From Campylobacter fetus subsp. fetus (GTDB taxonomy: Bacteria; Campylobacterota; Campylobacteria; Campylobacterales; Campylobacteraceae): a stretch of 64,000 nucleotides of DNA. Numbering within the stretch: the first letter of the stretch is position 1; the number at the start of each line of letters is the position of its first letter. Shown here piece after piece: positions 52,215 through 61,928 of this stretch. The stretch spans positions 186,001-250,000 of the forward strand of contig NZ_LS483431.1 in the NCBI RefSeq assembly GCF_900475935.1, given 5' to 3'. The notes under the pieces are model-generated. The model was not told the DNA's origin and did not search any database. It was given only the letters and a program-made list of their open reading frames with translations. Made by a program: the position numbers and the translations under genes.

Positions 52215-54017
52215 TTAAAACGTATTAGAGATTTTTTCAGCGCTAATAGATAAATAATCCTCGACAACACTAGTTTTTCCATGTTTTATGAATGTATCTT
52301 CGTATTCAAAACTTTTTATTAAAATATTTGTTAATAAATTTTCTTGTAAAAATCCAGCCAATATTTCTCCTATGCCTCCTCTTTTGGCACTATCGCTGAA
52401 TACATACCACTTATTATGAGTTTTTGCGATCTGAAGTAAAAGCTCTTTATCAAGTGGTTTTGCAAAGACTAAATCTACTATCGTAGGTTTGAAATTTAAC
52501 TTTTTAGCAGTTTGTACTGCTTTTCCAACTCCGTTTCCATATCCGATAAAAGCTACACCGCCGTCTCCATTTTCTAAAATTTCACCTTTTGCAAGAGCTG
52601 TTTTTTGCGATTTATACTCATTATTTAAGATAAAGTTTCCGCGCGGATAACGAATAGCAAGAGGAGAATCAAAAGCGTATGAAAATTCCATTATATTTTT
52701 AAAACTCTCTTCATCGCGTGGAGCAACTAAATTTAAATTTGGAATTGCATTTAAAAAACTTATATCAAATGCACCTTGATGCGTTTCACCGTCTTCACCA
52801 ACGATTCCTGCTCTATCCATACAAAATACTACCGGAAGCCTCATAATAGCGCAGTCGTGAATGACTTGATCATAAGCTCTTTGCATAAAAGTAGAATAAA
52901 TAGCTATATAAGGCTTAAATCCTTCTTTTGCCATAGCCGCCATAGATGTTACGGCGTGTTGTTCGGCGATCGCAACATCCCAAAATCTATCGGGAAAAAC
53001 TTCTATTATCTTATTTAAACCGGTTCCACTAGGCATAGCCGCCGTTACGCCTACTACATTTTCATACTTTTTGGCTAAATTTAAAAGTAATTCACTAAAG
53101 ATATTAGTAGCACTTTTTTGATTTGCTTGATTTACGCTTTGACCGTTTTTTAGATTAAAAGGGCTTACTCCGTGCCACTTCTCTTTTGGACCTTCTGCTA
53201 GCTCATATCCTTTACCTTTTATGGTTTGGATATGAACAATAACTGGTTTATTCATCAATTTAGCGGTTGTAAAAGTAGAGATTAATTCTTTTAGGTCATG
53301 CCCGTCAACCGGTCCTATATACTCAAGTCCTAACTCTTCAAAAAACATTCCGGGAGTTATGAGCCTAAATCCCTCTTCAAAACGTTTTGCCATATACGCG
53401 GCTGAATCTGGAACGTAGCTTAGAAATTGATTTACTCTGGCTTTAAATTTCTGATAAAACTGTCCTGCCATCATCTGAGACAGATATTTACTAAGAGCCC
53501 CTATGGGTTTTGATATGCTCATCTCATTGTCATTTAGTATTATCACGCATGGATATTTTCTGTCTCCTAGCTCGTTTAATGCTTCATAAGCCATTCCAGC
53601 ACTCATAGCCCCATCGCCTATTACGGCAACTGGAAGTCTATTTTCGCCTTTTAATTTTATAGCTTTGCAAGCTCCTACTACAAGACTTATAGAAGTTGAG
53701 CTGTGTCCAGCTACAAAATAATCAAATTTACTCTCGCTAGGTTTTGTGTACCCGCTTATTCCATTAAATTGCCTAAGCGAATCAAATCGATTCCATCTAT
53801 CGGTTAATAGTTTGTGTGCATAACTTTGATGGCTTACGTCAAAAATAAAAGGATCTTTTGATACGTCAAATACATAATGCATGGCTACGCTCAGCTCTAC
53901 TGCCCCCATATTTGAGCTGAGATGTCCGCCGTTTGAACTTACGGTTTTTAGTATTTTATCTCTAAGAGTATCGCATAAATCAGTTAATTCTTCTAAACTT
54001 TTTGATTTTATATCCAT
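52215..54017 (-). CDS. dxs: 1-deoxy-D-xylulose-5-phosphate synthase Dxs
   Basis: Dxs is the thiamine diphosphate enzyme that condenses pyruvate and glyceraldehyde 3-phosphate, the entry step of the non-mevalonate pathway. Seen: VAGHSSTSIS, the TPP motif GDGAMSAGMAYEALNE...ILNDNEMSI, the catalytic Glu in DVAIAEQHAVT, and the C-terminal VVEDYLS region. Length 600 aa. The next enzyme, Dxr, is at 2847-3929. The gene follows fliH by three bases in the long reverse operon that begins with lysA. Confidence 0.96.
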   Translation of the reverse strand: MDIKSKSLEELTDLCDTLRDKILKTVSSNGGHLSSNMGAVELSVAMHYVFDVSKDPFIFDVSHQSYAHKLLTDRWNRFDSLRQFNGISGYTKPSESKFDYFVAGHSSTSISLVVGACKAIKLKGENRLPVAVIGDGAMSAGMAYEALNELGDRKYPCVIILNDNEMSISKPIGALSKYLSQMMAGQFYQKFKARVNQFLSYVPDSAAYMAKRFEEGFRLITPGMFFEELGLEYIGPVDGHDLKELISTFTTAKLMNKPVIVHIQTIKGKGYELAEGPKEKWHGVSPFNLKNGQSVNQANQKSATNIFSELLLNLAKKYENVVGVTAAMPSGTGLNKIIEVFPDRFWDVAIAEQHAVTSMAAMAKEGFKPYIAIYSTFMQRAYDQVIHDCAIMRLPVVFCMDRAGIVGEDGETHQGAFDISFLNAIPNLNLVAPRDEESFKNIMEFSYAFDSPLAIRYPRGNFILNNEYKSQKTALAKGEILENGDGGVAFIGYGNGVGKAVQTAKKLNFKPTIVDLVFAKPLDKELLLQIAKTHNKWYVFSDSAKRGGIGEILAGFLQENLLTNILIKSFEYEDTFIKHGKTSVVEDYLSISAEKISNTF

Positions 54018-54020
54018 ATC

Positions 54021-54818
54021 TTACTCGCTTAAAATTTTCTTGATTTTTGCAAATCTCGCCATCACGCTTCCGTCTATATTTCCAACTTCGCTTAAAACTA
54101 TAACTCCGCCAGCATTTATAGCATCATCACTCGTAATTTTTATATGTGAGTTTAAATTTAAATTTGCTTTTAAAAACTCATAATCTTTTGGATTTGTTTT
54201 TATCTCTATGCTAGTTGCGTCATTTAGTTCGCTGATCAAGCTTTTAGCAATATTTGAAGCAACTACAGATGAACTATCTTTTATCTCTTTTATGACTACT
54301 TCTTTTGCTATTTCTATAGCAGTACTTGCTAGTTCTTGCTGACTTGATGCGTATAGTGCTTCTAGTTTTGATTTTTCTTCATCAAGTTTTTCTATGGAAT
54401 GCATATACTTTTTTTCTATCTCGTTTAACTCGGCTTCAAATTCGGTTTTTGCCGCCATATGACCTTCTTTTAAAGCTTCGTCTTTAGTTCTTGCAACTTC
54501 TTGTTCTAATCTTACTTTAAATTCATTTTCTTGATTTTCTATCTGCATTTGCAGTTTTATTATATTGCCGCTTAATTCATCGGTTCGTTTTAATAGCTCT
54601 TCAATAAAACTCGGCTCTAATTTAGGCTCTTCTTGATGAGTTTGGCTCTCTTTCTCGACTTCTTGTTTTGGAGCCTGAGTTTCGGTTTGCTCTTCTAAAT
54701 TTGAAACCGTTTCTTGCTCTTTTACATCGTTTGTAGGAAATGCGCCTAAAACCTTAAATCTATAAGGCTCTATAGTATGTTCTGCATTTTTGTTATCTAT
54801 GACGTTACTTTGTTTCAT
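54021..54818 (-). CDS. fliH: Flagellar export ATPase regulator FliH
   Basis: FliH binds the export ATPase FliI and links it to the C-ring. The 265-residue protein has a disordered, Glu/Gln-rich N-terminal third (to about residue 80), a long coiled coil (about 80-165), and a C-terminal domain resembling the V/F-type ATPase peripheral stalk (ELASTAIEIAKEVVIKEI...). Low sequence conservation is usual for FliH; the position between fliG and dxs and the overlap with fliG make it secure. Confidence 0.9.
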   Translation of the reverse strand: MKQSNVIDNKNAEHTIEPYRFKVLGAFPTNDVKEQETVSNLEEQTETQAPKQEVEKESQTHQEEPKLEPSFIEELLKRTDELSGNIIKLQMQIENQENEFKVRLEQEVARTKDEALKEGHMAAKTEFEAELNEIEKKYMHSIEKLDEEKSKLEALYASSQQELASTAIEIAKEVVIKEIKDSSSVVASNIAKSLISELNDATSIEIKTNPKDYEFLKANLNLNSHIKITSDDAINAGGVIVLSEVGNIDGSVMARFAKIKKILSE

Positions 54819-55843
54819 TCTATCATCTCATCACTTTCGCCTACTTGGAATACTCCTTCTTCGGCTAGTTTCTGGACTAATTCTACGACGCGCCTTTGTG
54901 CTTCTTCTACCTCTTTTACGCGTACGGCTCCTAAGAATTGCATCTCTTCTACGAATGCTTCACTTGCGCGTTGACTCATATTTGCTAAGAATTTCTGTTT
55001 TAGCTCTTCGCCGCTACCTTTTAATCCAACCATAAGATCTTTTTTATCTACTACTTTTAATATCTCTCTTATAGCATTATTATCAAGAGTATTAATATCT
55101 TCAAAAGTAAACATCATTTCTTTTATGGTTACGGCTAAGCTAGGATCGCTTTGTTCAATGATACCGATAGTGGATTTGCTAGCTTTTTGACCAAGACGGT
55201 TGAGCACTTCGGCGACTGCTCTTGGACCTCCGACTTCAACTTTGTAGCTAGTAAGACTTTCAAGTTTGCTTTCTAATACGGTTGATACGCGTTTTACGAC
55301 AGATGGGCTTATGTCGCCTAAATTTGCCATACGTATGATAACTTCGCTTCTTAAATCATCTGGAAAATACACAAGAGTTTCAGCAGCGCTAGTTGCATCC
55401 ATATGAGCTACTATCAATGCTATTGTTTGTGGATGTTCTTTTACTATAAAATCTGCTAGTTGCTGAGGTCTTACTTGGCTAAGATAACCAAAAGATTTTG
55501 TAGTTTCCATGGATTTTTGTAGTTTATCCATGATTTTTTGAGCAATTTCTGGTCCAAATGTTCTAAATAATATCTCTTTAGCATACTCAATACCGCCGCT
55601 TTTCATATATTGATTTGACTGCATAAGTGCGTAAAATTCTTCCAATACCGCCGCCGCAACTGTTTTATCTATAGTTTTTGCACTTGCTATGTATCTTGAA
55701 ATTTCAGTTATAACATCTATATCCATATGTGAAAATACAAGAGTGGTGGCATCTTCTCCTAATTGTATAAGAAGTATGGCTACTTTTTCTGGCATGCTAA
55801 GATCATCATATATCATTTTTTGCTGTTCATTTAGCTTTGTCAT
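54815..55843 (-). CDS. fliG: Flagellar rotor/switch protein FliG
   Basis: FliG is the C-ring protein on which MotA/B act to generate torque. The 342-residue protein has the N-terminal FliF-binding domain (KVAILLIQLGEDATTLVFSHMD), the middle domain with HPQTIALIVAHMDATSAAETLVYFPDDLRSEVIIRMA, and the C-terminal torque helix (MFTFEDINTLDNNAIREILKVVDKKDLMVGLKG). I chose the ATG at 55843, which shares one base with the fliF stop (TGATG) and follows AAGGAG, rather than the TTG codon before it. Confidence 0.97.
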   Translation of the reverse strand: MTKLNEQQKMIYDDLSMPEKVAILLIQLGEDATTLVFSHMDIDVITEISRYIASAKTIDKTVAAAVLEEFYALMQSNQYMKSGGIEYAKEILFRTFGPEIAQKIMDKLQKSMETTKSFGYLSQVRPQQLADFIVKEHPQTIALIVAHMDATSAAETLVYFPDDLRSEVIIRMANLGDISPSVVKRVSTVLESKLESLTSYKVEVGGPRAVAEVLNRLGQKASKSTIGIIEQSDPSLAVTIKEMMFTFEDINTLDNNAIREILKVVDKKDLMVGLKGSGEELKQKFLANMSQRASEAFVEEMQFLGAVRVKEVEEAQRRVVELVQKLAEEGVFQVGESDEMIE

Positions 55844-57549
55844 CAAAACTCCTTACGCGAGTTGAAGTCTGAGTCATTTTTTATCATTCCTTGAAGAAGA
55901 GTTGATATTTCTTCGCTTCTTTCAGATACTATAAGTTTCATTTTTTCTAGCAATACCTCATATTTTAATTCATCTTCGTTGAAATCCTCTCCGATACCAA
56001 GCTCATCTTCAACTCTTTTTCTTGCGGCTTTGAATTTTTCCAAAGTATCTTCGGCTTCTTCTTCTATATTACTCTCTTCTTTTTGCGGCTCAAAGTCTTC
56101 ATCTTTAGCATTTTCGACCATTTTTTGCAAGAATGGAGTAATGACTTTTTTATAAAATACAAATAGTATAAGCAGCACTATAAGATATTTAATTATCGGA
56201 GTTAGAGGTTTTAGGTATGAGTCATAAAATATTCCTATTTTTGTCGTATTTGCATTTAAATTTCCGGCTTTTTTAAATTCAAAATTGCTAACTGTGACTT
56301 CATCTCCTCTTGTCGAGTTGTAACCGATAGTTTGTTCAACTAGAGATTTTATCTTATTTATCTCATCTTCGCTTAGAGGCACATAAGCTATTGTATCGCT
56401 TAAACTACCGTCTTCTTTCTTCTCTCTTTCATACTTTCCATCTACGACAACAGCTGCGGTCACTCTTTTTATTGTTGCATATTGATCTTTGACTTTGATA
56501 ATTTTTTTAGATATTTCATAGTTTGTATTAGCTACGTTTTTTGTGTATAACTCATCTGGTTTATTTTGATCTAAGCCTTCTACTGGCCCTATATTGCTAA
56601 CTGCTCCTGGAACTCCACCAACTTCTTTTGGCTGTTTTCCCTCTCTTTTTTCTTCTATATTTTGTTCGCTTCTTATTACGGAGTTTGGATCATAAATTTC
56701 ACTTTGACTATCTTTTACGGAAAAGTCAAACTCTATGCTGACTTTTGCAGTTACTTTATCTCTTCCGCCTGTGAATTTTCCTATCATATCAATAATTTTT
56801 TGCTCATATGTATTTTCAAATTCTTTTTTATATTTTATTTGTGAAGCTACTAATTCACTTTCTAAAGCTATTTCGTCATCCCCTACTGCTACTCCGTCTT
56901 GAGTGACTATTTTCACATCTTCGGCTTTTAAATTTGTAACTGATCCAGCTACTATCCTTTTTATACCGTCTATCTGTTTTCTATTTAGTTTTTCACCGTC
57001 TTTTATCTTTACTACTACTGAAGCAGTCGGCGGTACTTGTCTTTCCGTAAATACGCTATCTTTAGGAAATGCGATATAAACAGTAGCTTTTTCTATGGGT
57101 TCAAGACCTTCTATCGTCTTTGAAAGTTCTCCTTGAATGGCTCTTTGAAACTTAACTCTTTGCTCATTATCAGTAGCGCCGAAATCTTGTTTATCAAATA
57201 TCTCAAAACCGTTTTTACCGTCTTTCATTATCCCAAGGCTTGCTACTGCTATTCTCTCTTTATAAACGCTTTTAGTAGGAACTAATATAGTGCCTTCATT
57301 TGCTAATTTATAAGTTACTCCATCTTTTTCTAGTTGAGCTATTATTTGAGCTGAGTCGGCGGGATTTAAATTTCTAAATAGTATGCTGTATCCGTCATAC
57401 TCAGATCCAGAGCTGCTGCTTTTATATAGGCTTAAAAATACTAAAAATCCAACCACTATAACAACACTGCTAGCTGCTACAATCTTCTGTTTTAGCGTAA
57501 GATTTTGATATAGCTGACCGACTTGATGAAATAGAGTCTTGTAATCCAT
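55843..57549 (-). CDS. fliF: Flagellar MS-ring protein FliF
   Basis: FliF builds the MS ring, the first basal-body structure and housing of the export gate. Two membrane helices (about residues 22-42 and 443-463) flank a periplasmic region with the ring-building motifs (LNPADSAQIIAQLEKDGV, FGATDNEQRVKFQRAIQGELSKTI, KATVYIAFPKDSVF). The cytoplasmic C-terminus that binds FliG is acidic. Length 568 aa is typical. AAAGGAAATTTAATAAAAT precedes the ATG; hisC ends six bases upstream. Confidence 0.97.
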   Translation of the reverse strand: MDYKTLFHQVGQLYQNLTLKQKIVAASSVVIVVGFLVFLSLYKSSSSGSEYDGYSILFRNLNPADSAQIIAQLEKDGVTYKLANEGTILVPTKSVYKERIAVASLGIMKDGKNGFEIFDKQDFGATDNEQRVKFQRAIQGELSKTIEGLEPIEKATVYIAFPKDSVFTERQVPPTASVVVKIKDGEKLNRKQIDGIKRIVAGSVTNLKAEDVKIVTQDGVAVGDDEIALESELVASQIKYKKEFENTYEQKIIDMIGKFTGGRDKVTAKVSIEFDFSVKDSQSEIYDPNSVIRSEQNIEEKREGKQPKEVGGVPGAVSNIGPVEGLDQNKPDELYTKNVANTNYEISKKIIKVKDQYATIKRVTAAVVVDGKYEREKKEDGSLSDTIAYVPLSEDEINKIKSLVEQTIGYNSTRGDEVTVSNFEFKKAGNLNANTTKIGIFYDSYLKPLTPIIKYLIVLLILFVFYKKVITPFLQKMVENAKDEDFEPQKEESNIEEEAEDTLEKFKAARKRVEDELGIGEDFNEDELKYEVLLEKMKLIVSERSEEISTLLQGMIKNDSDFNSRKEF

Positions 57550-57555
57550 ATTTTA

Positions 57556-58656
57556 TTAAATTTCCTTTTTTAGCATATCTAAAACGCGTCTGTTTTGTTC
57601 ATTTTTTCCTATTGTTATCCTGATCGCATTCATTGAGTAACTTTTTAAATTTCTTAATATTATACCTTGTTTTAATAAGTTGTCACAAATTTTAGTAGCA
57701 TTTTGATGTTGATCAAATATAAAAGTAATGAAATTTGTGTAGCTTTCTATAAATTCTATACTGTTTTCTTTTGCAAATTCCTCATAAACTTTCATCTCTT
57801 TAAAATTATTTTCCAATGTCTCTTTTAGAAAATCATTATCTTTTAAAGCCTCAATCGCTGCCGCAAGACTAAGCGTCGTTATATTAAACGGTGCTCGCAA
57901 TCTATGAAGAGCTTTTATAATTTCTTCATTTGCTATGCCATATCCAACTCTCATTCCGCCAAGTCCGTAAGCTTTTGAAAATGTTCCTAGATAAAGAGCA
58001 TTTGAGAAAGTCTGGATTAGCGTTTTTGGGTCTATCTCTTTTTTGCTACTTTTGAACTTAGCAAATTCCATATAAGCGCCGTCTATAACTACCAAAGTAT
58101 CTTCGCTCACGTCTTTTATAAAAGAAAAAACTTCATCGGCGTCCAAACACTCCCCAAGAGGATTGTTTGGAAGACACAAAAATATAACCGAAATATCATT
58201 TTTATTTGTACGGTAAATTTCTCTAAACTCGGCTAAATTATGCTCTTTACTCTTTGTTTTGTAAATTTTTGCTCCAACATGTTTAGCATAAATTTCATAC
58301 ATCGCAAACGTTACTCCGCTTACTAAAATACCCTTTTTTTCATTTGCCTTAGCATGAAGAGCAAACTCAATTATCTGATCGCTTCCACTACCGATTATCA
58401 CATTTTTCGGCTCTACTTTATATAAATTTGATAGTCCGTCTTTTAGCTCATAGTAGCTATCATCTGGATATAAACTACTATTTTGTGCTACGTTTTTTAT
58501 CTTTTCTATAACTTTTTTGCTAGTTCCTAGCGGATTTTCATTGCTAGCTAATTTTATAATATCGTTTTGATCTATTCCAAATTCACGAATAACTAGCTCT
58601 ATAGGTTTTCCGGCTTCATAAATAGGTAAATTTTCTATATGGCTATTAAATTTCAT
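57556..58656 (-). CDS. hisC: Histidinol-phosphate aminotransferase HisC
   Basis: PLP aminotransferase of histidine synthesis, also able to act on aromatic amino acids in several bacteria. [31 protein letters not shown] and the PLP-lysine segment [17 protein letters not shown] are canonical. I start it at ATG 58656, behind AAGGATAAAA, giving 366 residues; a longer frame from 58692 would overlap pheA and add 12 unlikely residues. Its position after pheA suggests a double role in phenylalanine or tyrosine transamination, which is an inference. Confidence 0.94.
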   Translation of the reverse strand: MKFNSHIENLPIYEAGKPIELVIREFGIDQNDIIKLASNENPLGTSKKVIEKIKNVAQNSSLYPDDSYYELKDGLSNLYKVEPKNVIIGSGSDQIIEFALHAKANEKKGILVSGVTFAMYEIYAKHVGAKIYKTKSKEHNLAEFREIYRTNKNDISVIFLCLPNNPLGECLDADEVFSFIKDVSEDTLVVIDGAYMEFAKFKSSKKEIDPKTLIQTFSNALYLGTFSKAYGLGGMRVGYGIANEEIIKALHRLRAPFNITTLSLAAAIEALKDNDFLKETLENNFKEMKVYEEFAKENSIEFIESYTNFITFIFDQHQNATKICDNLLKQGIILRNLKSYSMNAIRITIGKNEQNRRVLDMLKKEI

Positions 58657-58658
58657 TT

Positions 58659-59735
58659 TTATCCTTCTTGATTGATATAACTTCCAAGCCATGTTATATC
58701 ATGACCGTTTTTCGCAGCTAATTCTAGCACTTTTTTTATATTTTCCTCATCAATGTGGCCTTCAAAATCTATATAAAATACAGTTTGAAAATCTTTTTGT
58801 TTTATAGGACGACTTTCAAGTTTGGTTAAATTTATACCTTCGTTTTTAAACATAGATAATAGTTCAACTAATCCGCCTGGTCTGTGCGCTGTTTTAGCCA
58901 AAATACTCGTTTTATTATGTTCACTTTTACCGTTTTTAAAGTCGCTTAATACAAAAAATCTAGTTCTGTTTGCAAGATTATCTTCTATCGTATCAAATAC
59001 TATAGGAACGTTATTTATATGCGCGGCTATCTTTGAACAGATGGCTGCTGAGTCTTTTTCTTTTGATGCTAGAAATGCAGCTTCTGCGGTAGATTTTGTC
59101 GGTATAAAAGTAACTTCATTTAGATTGTGATCATCTAAAAATCTACGACATTGATTGTAGCCTTGAGGGTGAGAATATATTTTTTTGATATCTTTTAAGT
59201 TTTCGCTCATGCTAACAAAGCTATGATGAATATCCATATAAATTTCGGCTACAATTTTTACATTTTCATATTTTCTAAGACAATCAAGAGTGATTCCAAC
59301 AGCGCCTTCTGTGTTGTTTTCTATAGGCACGACTCCGTATTTCGCTTCTTTATTATCAAGTTCTCTAAATACGGCTTCTATGCTTGAAAGCGCCGTATAG
59401 CTGCTCATAGCGCCAAATCTACTTTCGGCGGCTTGATGAGTATAAGTGCCGATAGGACCTAAAAACGCTACTTTTTGCGGCATTTCTAGATTTCTGCTTA
59501 CGGCAAAAATTTCAAGATAAATGGCCTCTATAGCTTCTTTACTAAGCTTATTGTCTTTAGTGGATTCAAGGCGAGAAAGAATCGCCCGCTCGCGTTCAGG
59601 GCGATATATGGCAGTTTTACTGCTCTGTTTTAGCTCGCCTATTTTTTGAACATATCTCATTCTATTATTTAGTAAAGATAAAATTTGATCATCTATATCA
59701 TCAATTTTAGTTCTTAGCTCATCAATACTTTGCAT
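58659..59735 (-). CDS. pheA: Bifunctional chorismate mutase / prephenate dehydratase PheA
   Basis: Makes phenylpyruvate from chorismate. Residues 1-90 are an AroQ-type chorismate mutase ([33 protein letters not shown]). Residues about 93-270 are the prephenate dehydratase ([49 protein letters not shown]). An ACT regulatory domain follows ([27 protein letters not shown]), so feedback inhibition by phenylalanine is expected. Length 358 aa. It overlaps the HAD gene by 14 bases. Confidence 0.96.
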   Translation of the reverse strand: MQSIDELRTKIDDIDDQILSLLNNRMRYVQKIGELKQSSKTAIYRPERERAILSRLESTKDNKLSKEAIEAIYLEIFAVSRNLEMPQKVAFLGPIGTYTHQAAESRFGAMSSYTALSSIEAVFRELDNKEAKYGVVPIENNTEGAVGITLDCLRKYENVKIVAEIYMDIHHSFVSMSENLKDIKKIYSHPQGYNQCRRFLDDHNLNEVTFIPTKSTAEAAFLASKEKDSAAICSKIAAHINNVPIVFDTIEDNLANRTRFFVLSDFKNGKSEHNKTSILAKTAHRPGGLVELLSMFKNEGINLTKLESRPIKQKDFQTVFYIDFEGHIDEENIKKVLELAAKNGHDITWLGSYINQEG

Positions 59736-60501
59736 TTATCGCCTTTAAAACTTCGCTTATATCTTTATAAACGCTATCTAAAATGTCTTTTTTTACGCCG
59801 CTTTTATTTTGGTCGCTAACTTTTCCGCTAAGCACAAGCGATGTTTTCATACCAATCTCTTTAGCTCCTTTTAAGTCGCCTTTTGCATCGTCGCTTATTA
59901 TAGTTATATCTTTAAATTCGACTTTACTGCTTTGCAAATTTAAGAGCCTTAAAGCCTCATTATAAAATGCTTTACTAGGCTTTCCGACAGCTTCATGGCT
60001 AATTCCTGTTGCATAATTTATCATAGCGGATATGGCGCCGACTCCAGGATAAAGCCTTCCGTTTTTTTTGTATATGCTAGTTTCATGCATAGCGATGAGC
60101 TTTGCCCCGTTTAAAACAAGCTCGTTTATACTTGCAAAATCACTAAATTTAAAATCATCCCAACTAGCGATAAGAACCGCTTTTGGCTCTTTAAAATCCT
60201 CTTTATACCCAAGATTTTTCATGGTATCTACAAACTGAGTAGCGCCAAACATAGCGCAATTACAAGGCGGAAGTATCTCTTCTAAAACGCAAAACGGATC
60301 AAGGTAAGCCCCGTCTTTGATTTGCAGTCCGATTTTACGCAAATTTGCTAAAAAATCCAAGCTTTTTGCTTTTGTATTGTTTGTTATGACAACATACGGA
60401 ATATTTTTTGAATTTAAAAACTCTATGAGCTCACAAGCTCCATTAATAGGGCTTTTATCCGTGTCGCTTATAAGCGTTCCTTGCACATCTATAAAATACA
60501 T
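59722..60501 (-). CDS. HAD-superfamily hydrolase, NagD-like (subclass IIA)
   Basis: A cytoplasmic phosphatase of the haloacid dehalogenase superfamily. Motif I is DVQGTL (nucleophile Asp4, acid Asp replaced by Gln at position 6), motif II ITNNTKAKS, motif III the Lys in GKPSKAFYNEAL, and motif IV DDAKGDLKGAKEIG. The usual DxDGTL first motif is DVQGTL here; the second Asp normally acts as acid/base, so activity may be reduced or altered. Substrate unknown. It lies between lysA and pheA as in C. jejuni, as I recall. Confidence 0.85.
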   Translation of the reverse strand: MYFIDVQGTLISDTDKSPINGACELIEFLNSKNIPYVVITNNTKAKSLDFLANLRKIGLQIKDGAYLDPFCVLEEILPPCNCAMFGATQFVDTMKNLGYKEDFKEPKAVLIASWDDFKFSDFASINELVLNGAKLIAMHETSIYKKNGRLYPGVGAISAMINYATGISHEAVGKPSKAFYNEALRLLNLQSSKVEFKDITIISDDAKGDLKGAKEIGMKTSLVLSGKVSDQNKSGVKKDILDSVYKDISEVLKAINAKY

Positions 60502-61712
60502 TATATAAACTCTTTCTCGTTTTTAACTAAATCTTCAAAACTCTCTCTTTGACGAATAAGTCTATCTTTACCGCCACAAACGGCGACTTCAGCAGTTCTT
60601 AATCTCGAATTATAGTTGCTAGACATACAAAATCCATATGCGCCGGCTGATTTTACTACCAAAATATCTCCGCTTGACTGCTTTGGTAAATTTACGTTTT
60701 TACCTAAAAAGTCGCCGCTTTCGCATATCGGACCCACCACGTCGCAAAGCTCTTTTTTTCCGCTATTTAAAGCGATAATTTCATGATGAGCTTCATATAA
60801 ACTAGGGCGCAATAGATCATTCATAGCTCCATCTACTATGATAAATCTTTTTTTATCATCGCTGTGAGTATCATTTATCTTTTCATATAAAACTTTTGTT
60901 ATAAAAACTCCGGCGTTTCCGACTAAAAATCTTCCCGGTTCGCATATTATGGTTATATCTTCACCTTTAAGCGCTGCTAGAATTCCTTGAGCATAGCCGT
61001 ATAGATCAGGATCTTTTTCGTTTTCATATCTTATTCCTATTCCTCCGCCTACATCAAAAAATTTGATATCGATATCAAGAGCTTTAAGTTCTCTTAAAAG
61101 GTCGCTTACTATATTTGCAGCTTCTATAACAGGTTTTAGATCTGTTAGCTGACTTCCTATGTGAAAGTGTATTCCAACCGGATCTAAAAATTCACTTTTA
61201 TGGGCGTAAAGATACATTTTACGGGCTTTTTCTATCCCGACTCCAAATTTATTTTTACTAAGCCCAGTTGATATGTATGGATGAGTTTTTGGATCTACAT
61301 TGGGATTTACTCGTACTGAAATTCTGGCTTTTTTATTAAGTTTTTTTGCGATACTTTCGACTCTCTTCATCTCTTCTTCGCTTTCTAAATTTAGCATTAA
61401 AATATCTAAATTTAAAGCTTCTTCTATCTCTTCATCGCTTTTTCCTACGCCACTATATATGATTTTATAATTTTGCGCACCTGCTAAAATCGCTTTTTTT
61501 ACCTCTCCTATGCTTACGCAGTCAAATCCTGCTCCAAGATCTGCTATATGCTTTAGTAAGCTTAAATTTGAGTTTGCTTTTAGAGCGTAGCATATAAGTG
61601 ATTTTCTTGCGTTAAATTCTTTTTTTAATTTATTATATTGATTTTGTATATAATCAAAATCATAGGCATAAAGAGGTGTTCCGTATTTTTTAGCTAGCAA
61701 GCTGTAATCCAT
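60501..61712 (-). CDS. lysA: Diaminopimelate decarboxylase LysA
   Basis: LysA removes CO2 from meso-diaminopimelate to give lysine. The PLP lysine is in CYALKANSN, HFHIGSQ and the glycine-rich GGGIGIRYE loop are present, and EPGRFLVGNAG and the active-site Cys in GPICESGDFLG follow. The ATG at 61712, six bases after GGAG, gives 403 residues and is preferred to an in-frame TTG at 61724. It is probably the first gene of the reverse operon lysA-HAD-pheA-hisC-fliF-fliG-fliH-dxs, which couples amino-acid, flagellar and isoprenoid genes. Confidence 0.96.
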   Translation of the reverse strand: MDYSLLAKKYGTPLYAYDFDYIQNQYNKLKKEFNARKSLICYALKANSNLSLLKHIADLGAGFDCVSIGEVKKAILAGAQNYKIIYSGVGKSDEEIEEALNLDILMLNLESEEEMKRVESIAKKLNKKARISVRVNPNVDPKTHPYISTGLSKNKFGVGIEKARKMYLYAHKSEFLDPVGIHFHIGSQLTDLKPVIEAANIVSDLLRELKALDIDIKFFDVGGGIGIRYENEKDPDLYGYAQGILAALKGEDITIICEPGRFLVGNAGVFITKVLYEKINDTHSDDKKRFIIVDGAMNDLLRPSLYEAHHEIIALNSGKKELCDVVGPICESGDFLGKNVNLPKQSSGDILVVKSAGAYGFCMSSNYNSRLRTAEVAVCGGKDRLIRQRESFEDLVKNEKEFI

Positions 61713-61868
61713 AAAAATCTCCAAAAATGTAAAATACCTGATATTTTATCCAAATTTTAATAAAATTCCGATAAAGTATAAGAATTTTGAAGATAGATTT
61801 ACATTTAAGATTTAACTATATTTAATTATTTGTAAGAAAAATTAAAAGAAAACGAATGTGAGATAGAT

Positions 61869-61928
61869 GTGTCAAAATTAACAGAATATTCATATGATAC
61901 AAAGGCTCTAAATACAAAAAATATCTAA
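61869..61928 (+). other. Short protein-like open stretch, possible gene remnant
   Basis: In the gap between lysA and lptG a GTG-initiated frame of 19 codons reads VSKLTEYSYDTKALNTKNI and then stops. The in-frame codons before the GTG (from 61835) also read as ordinary protein. There is no ribosome site and the frame is too short to call a gene. It may be a decayed 5' end of an unidentified gene, or chance. Confidence 0.2.
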
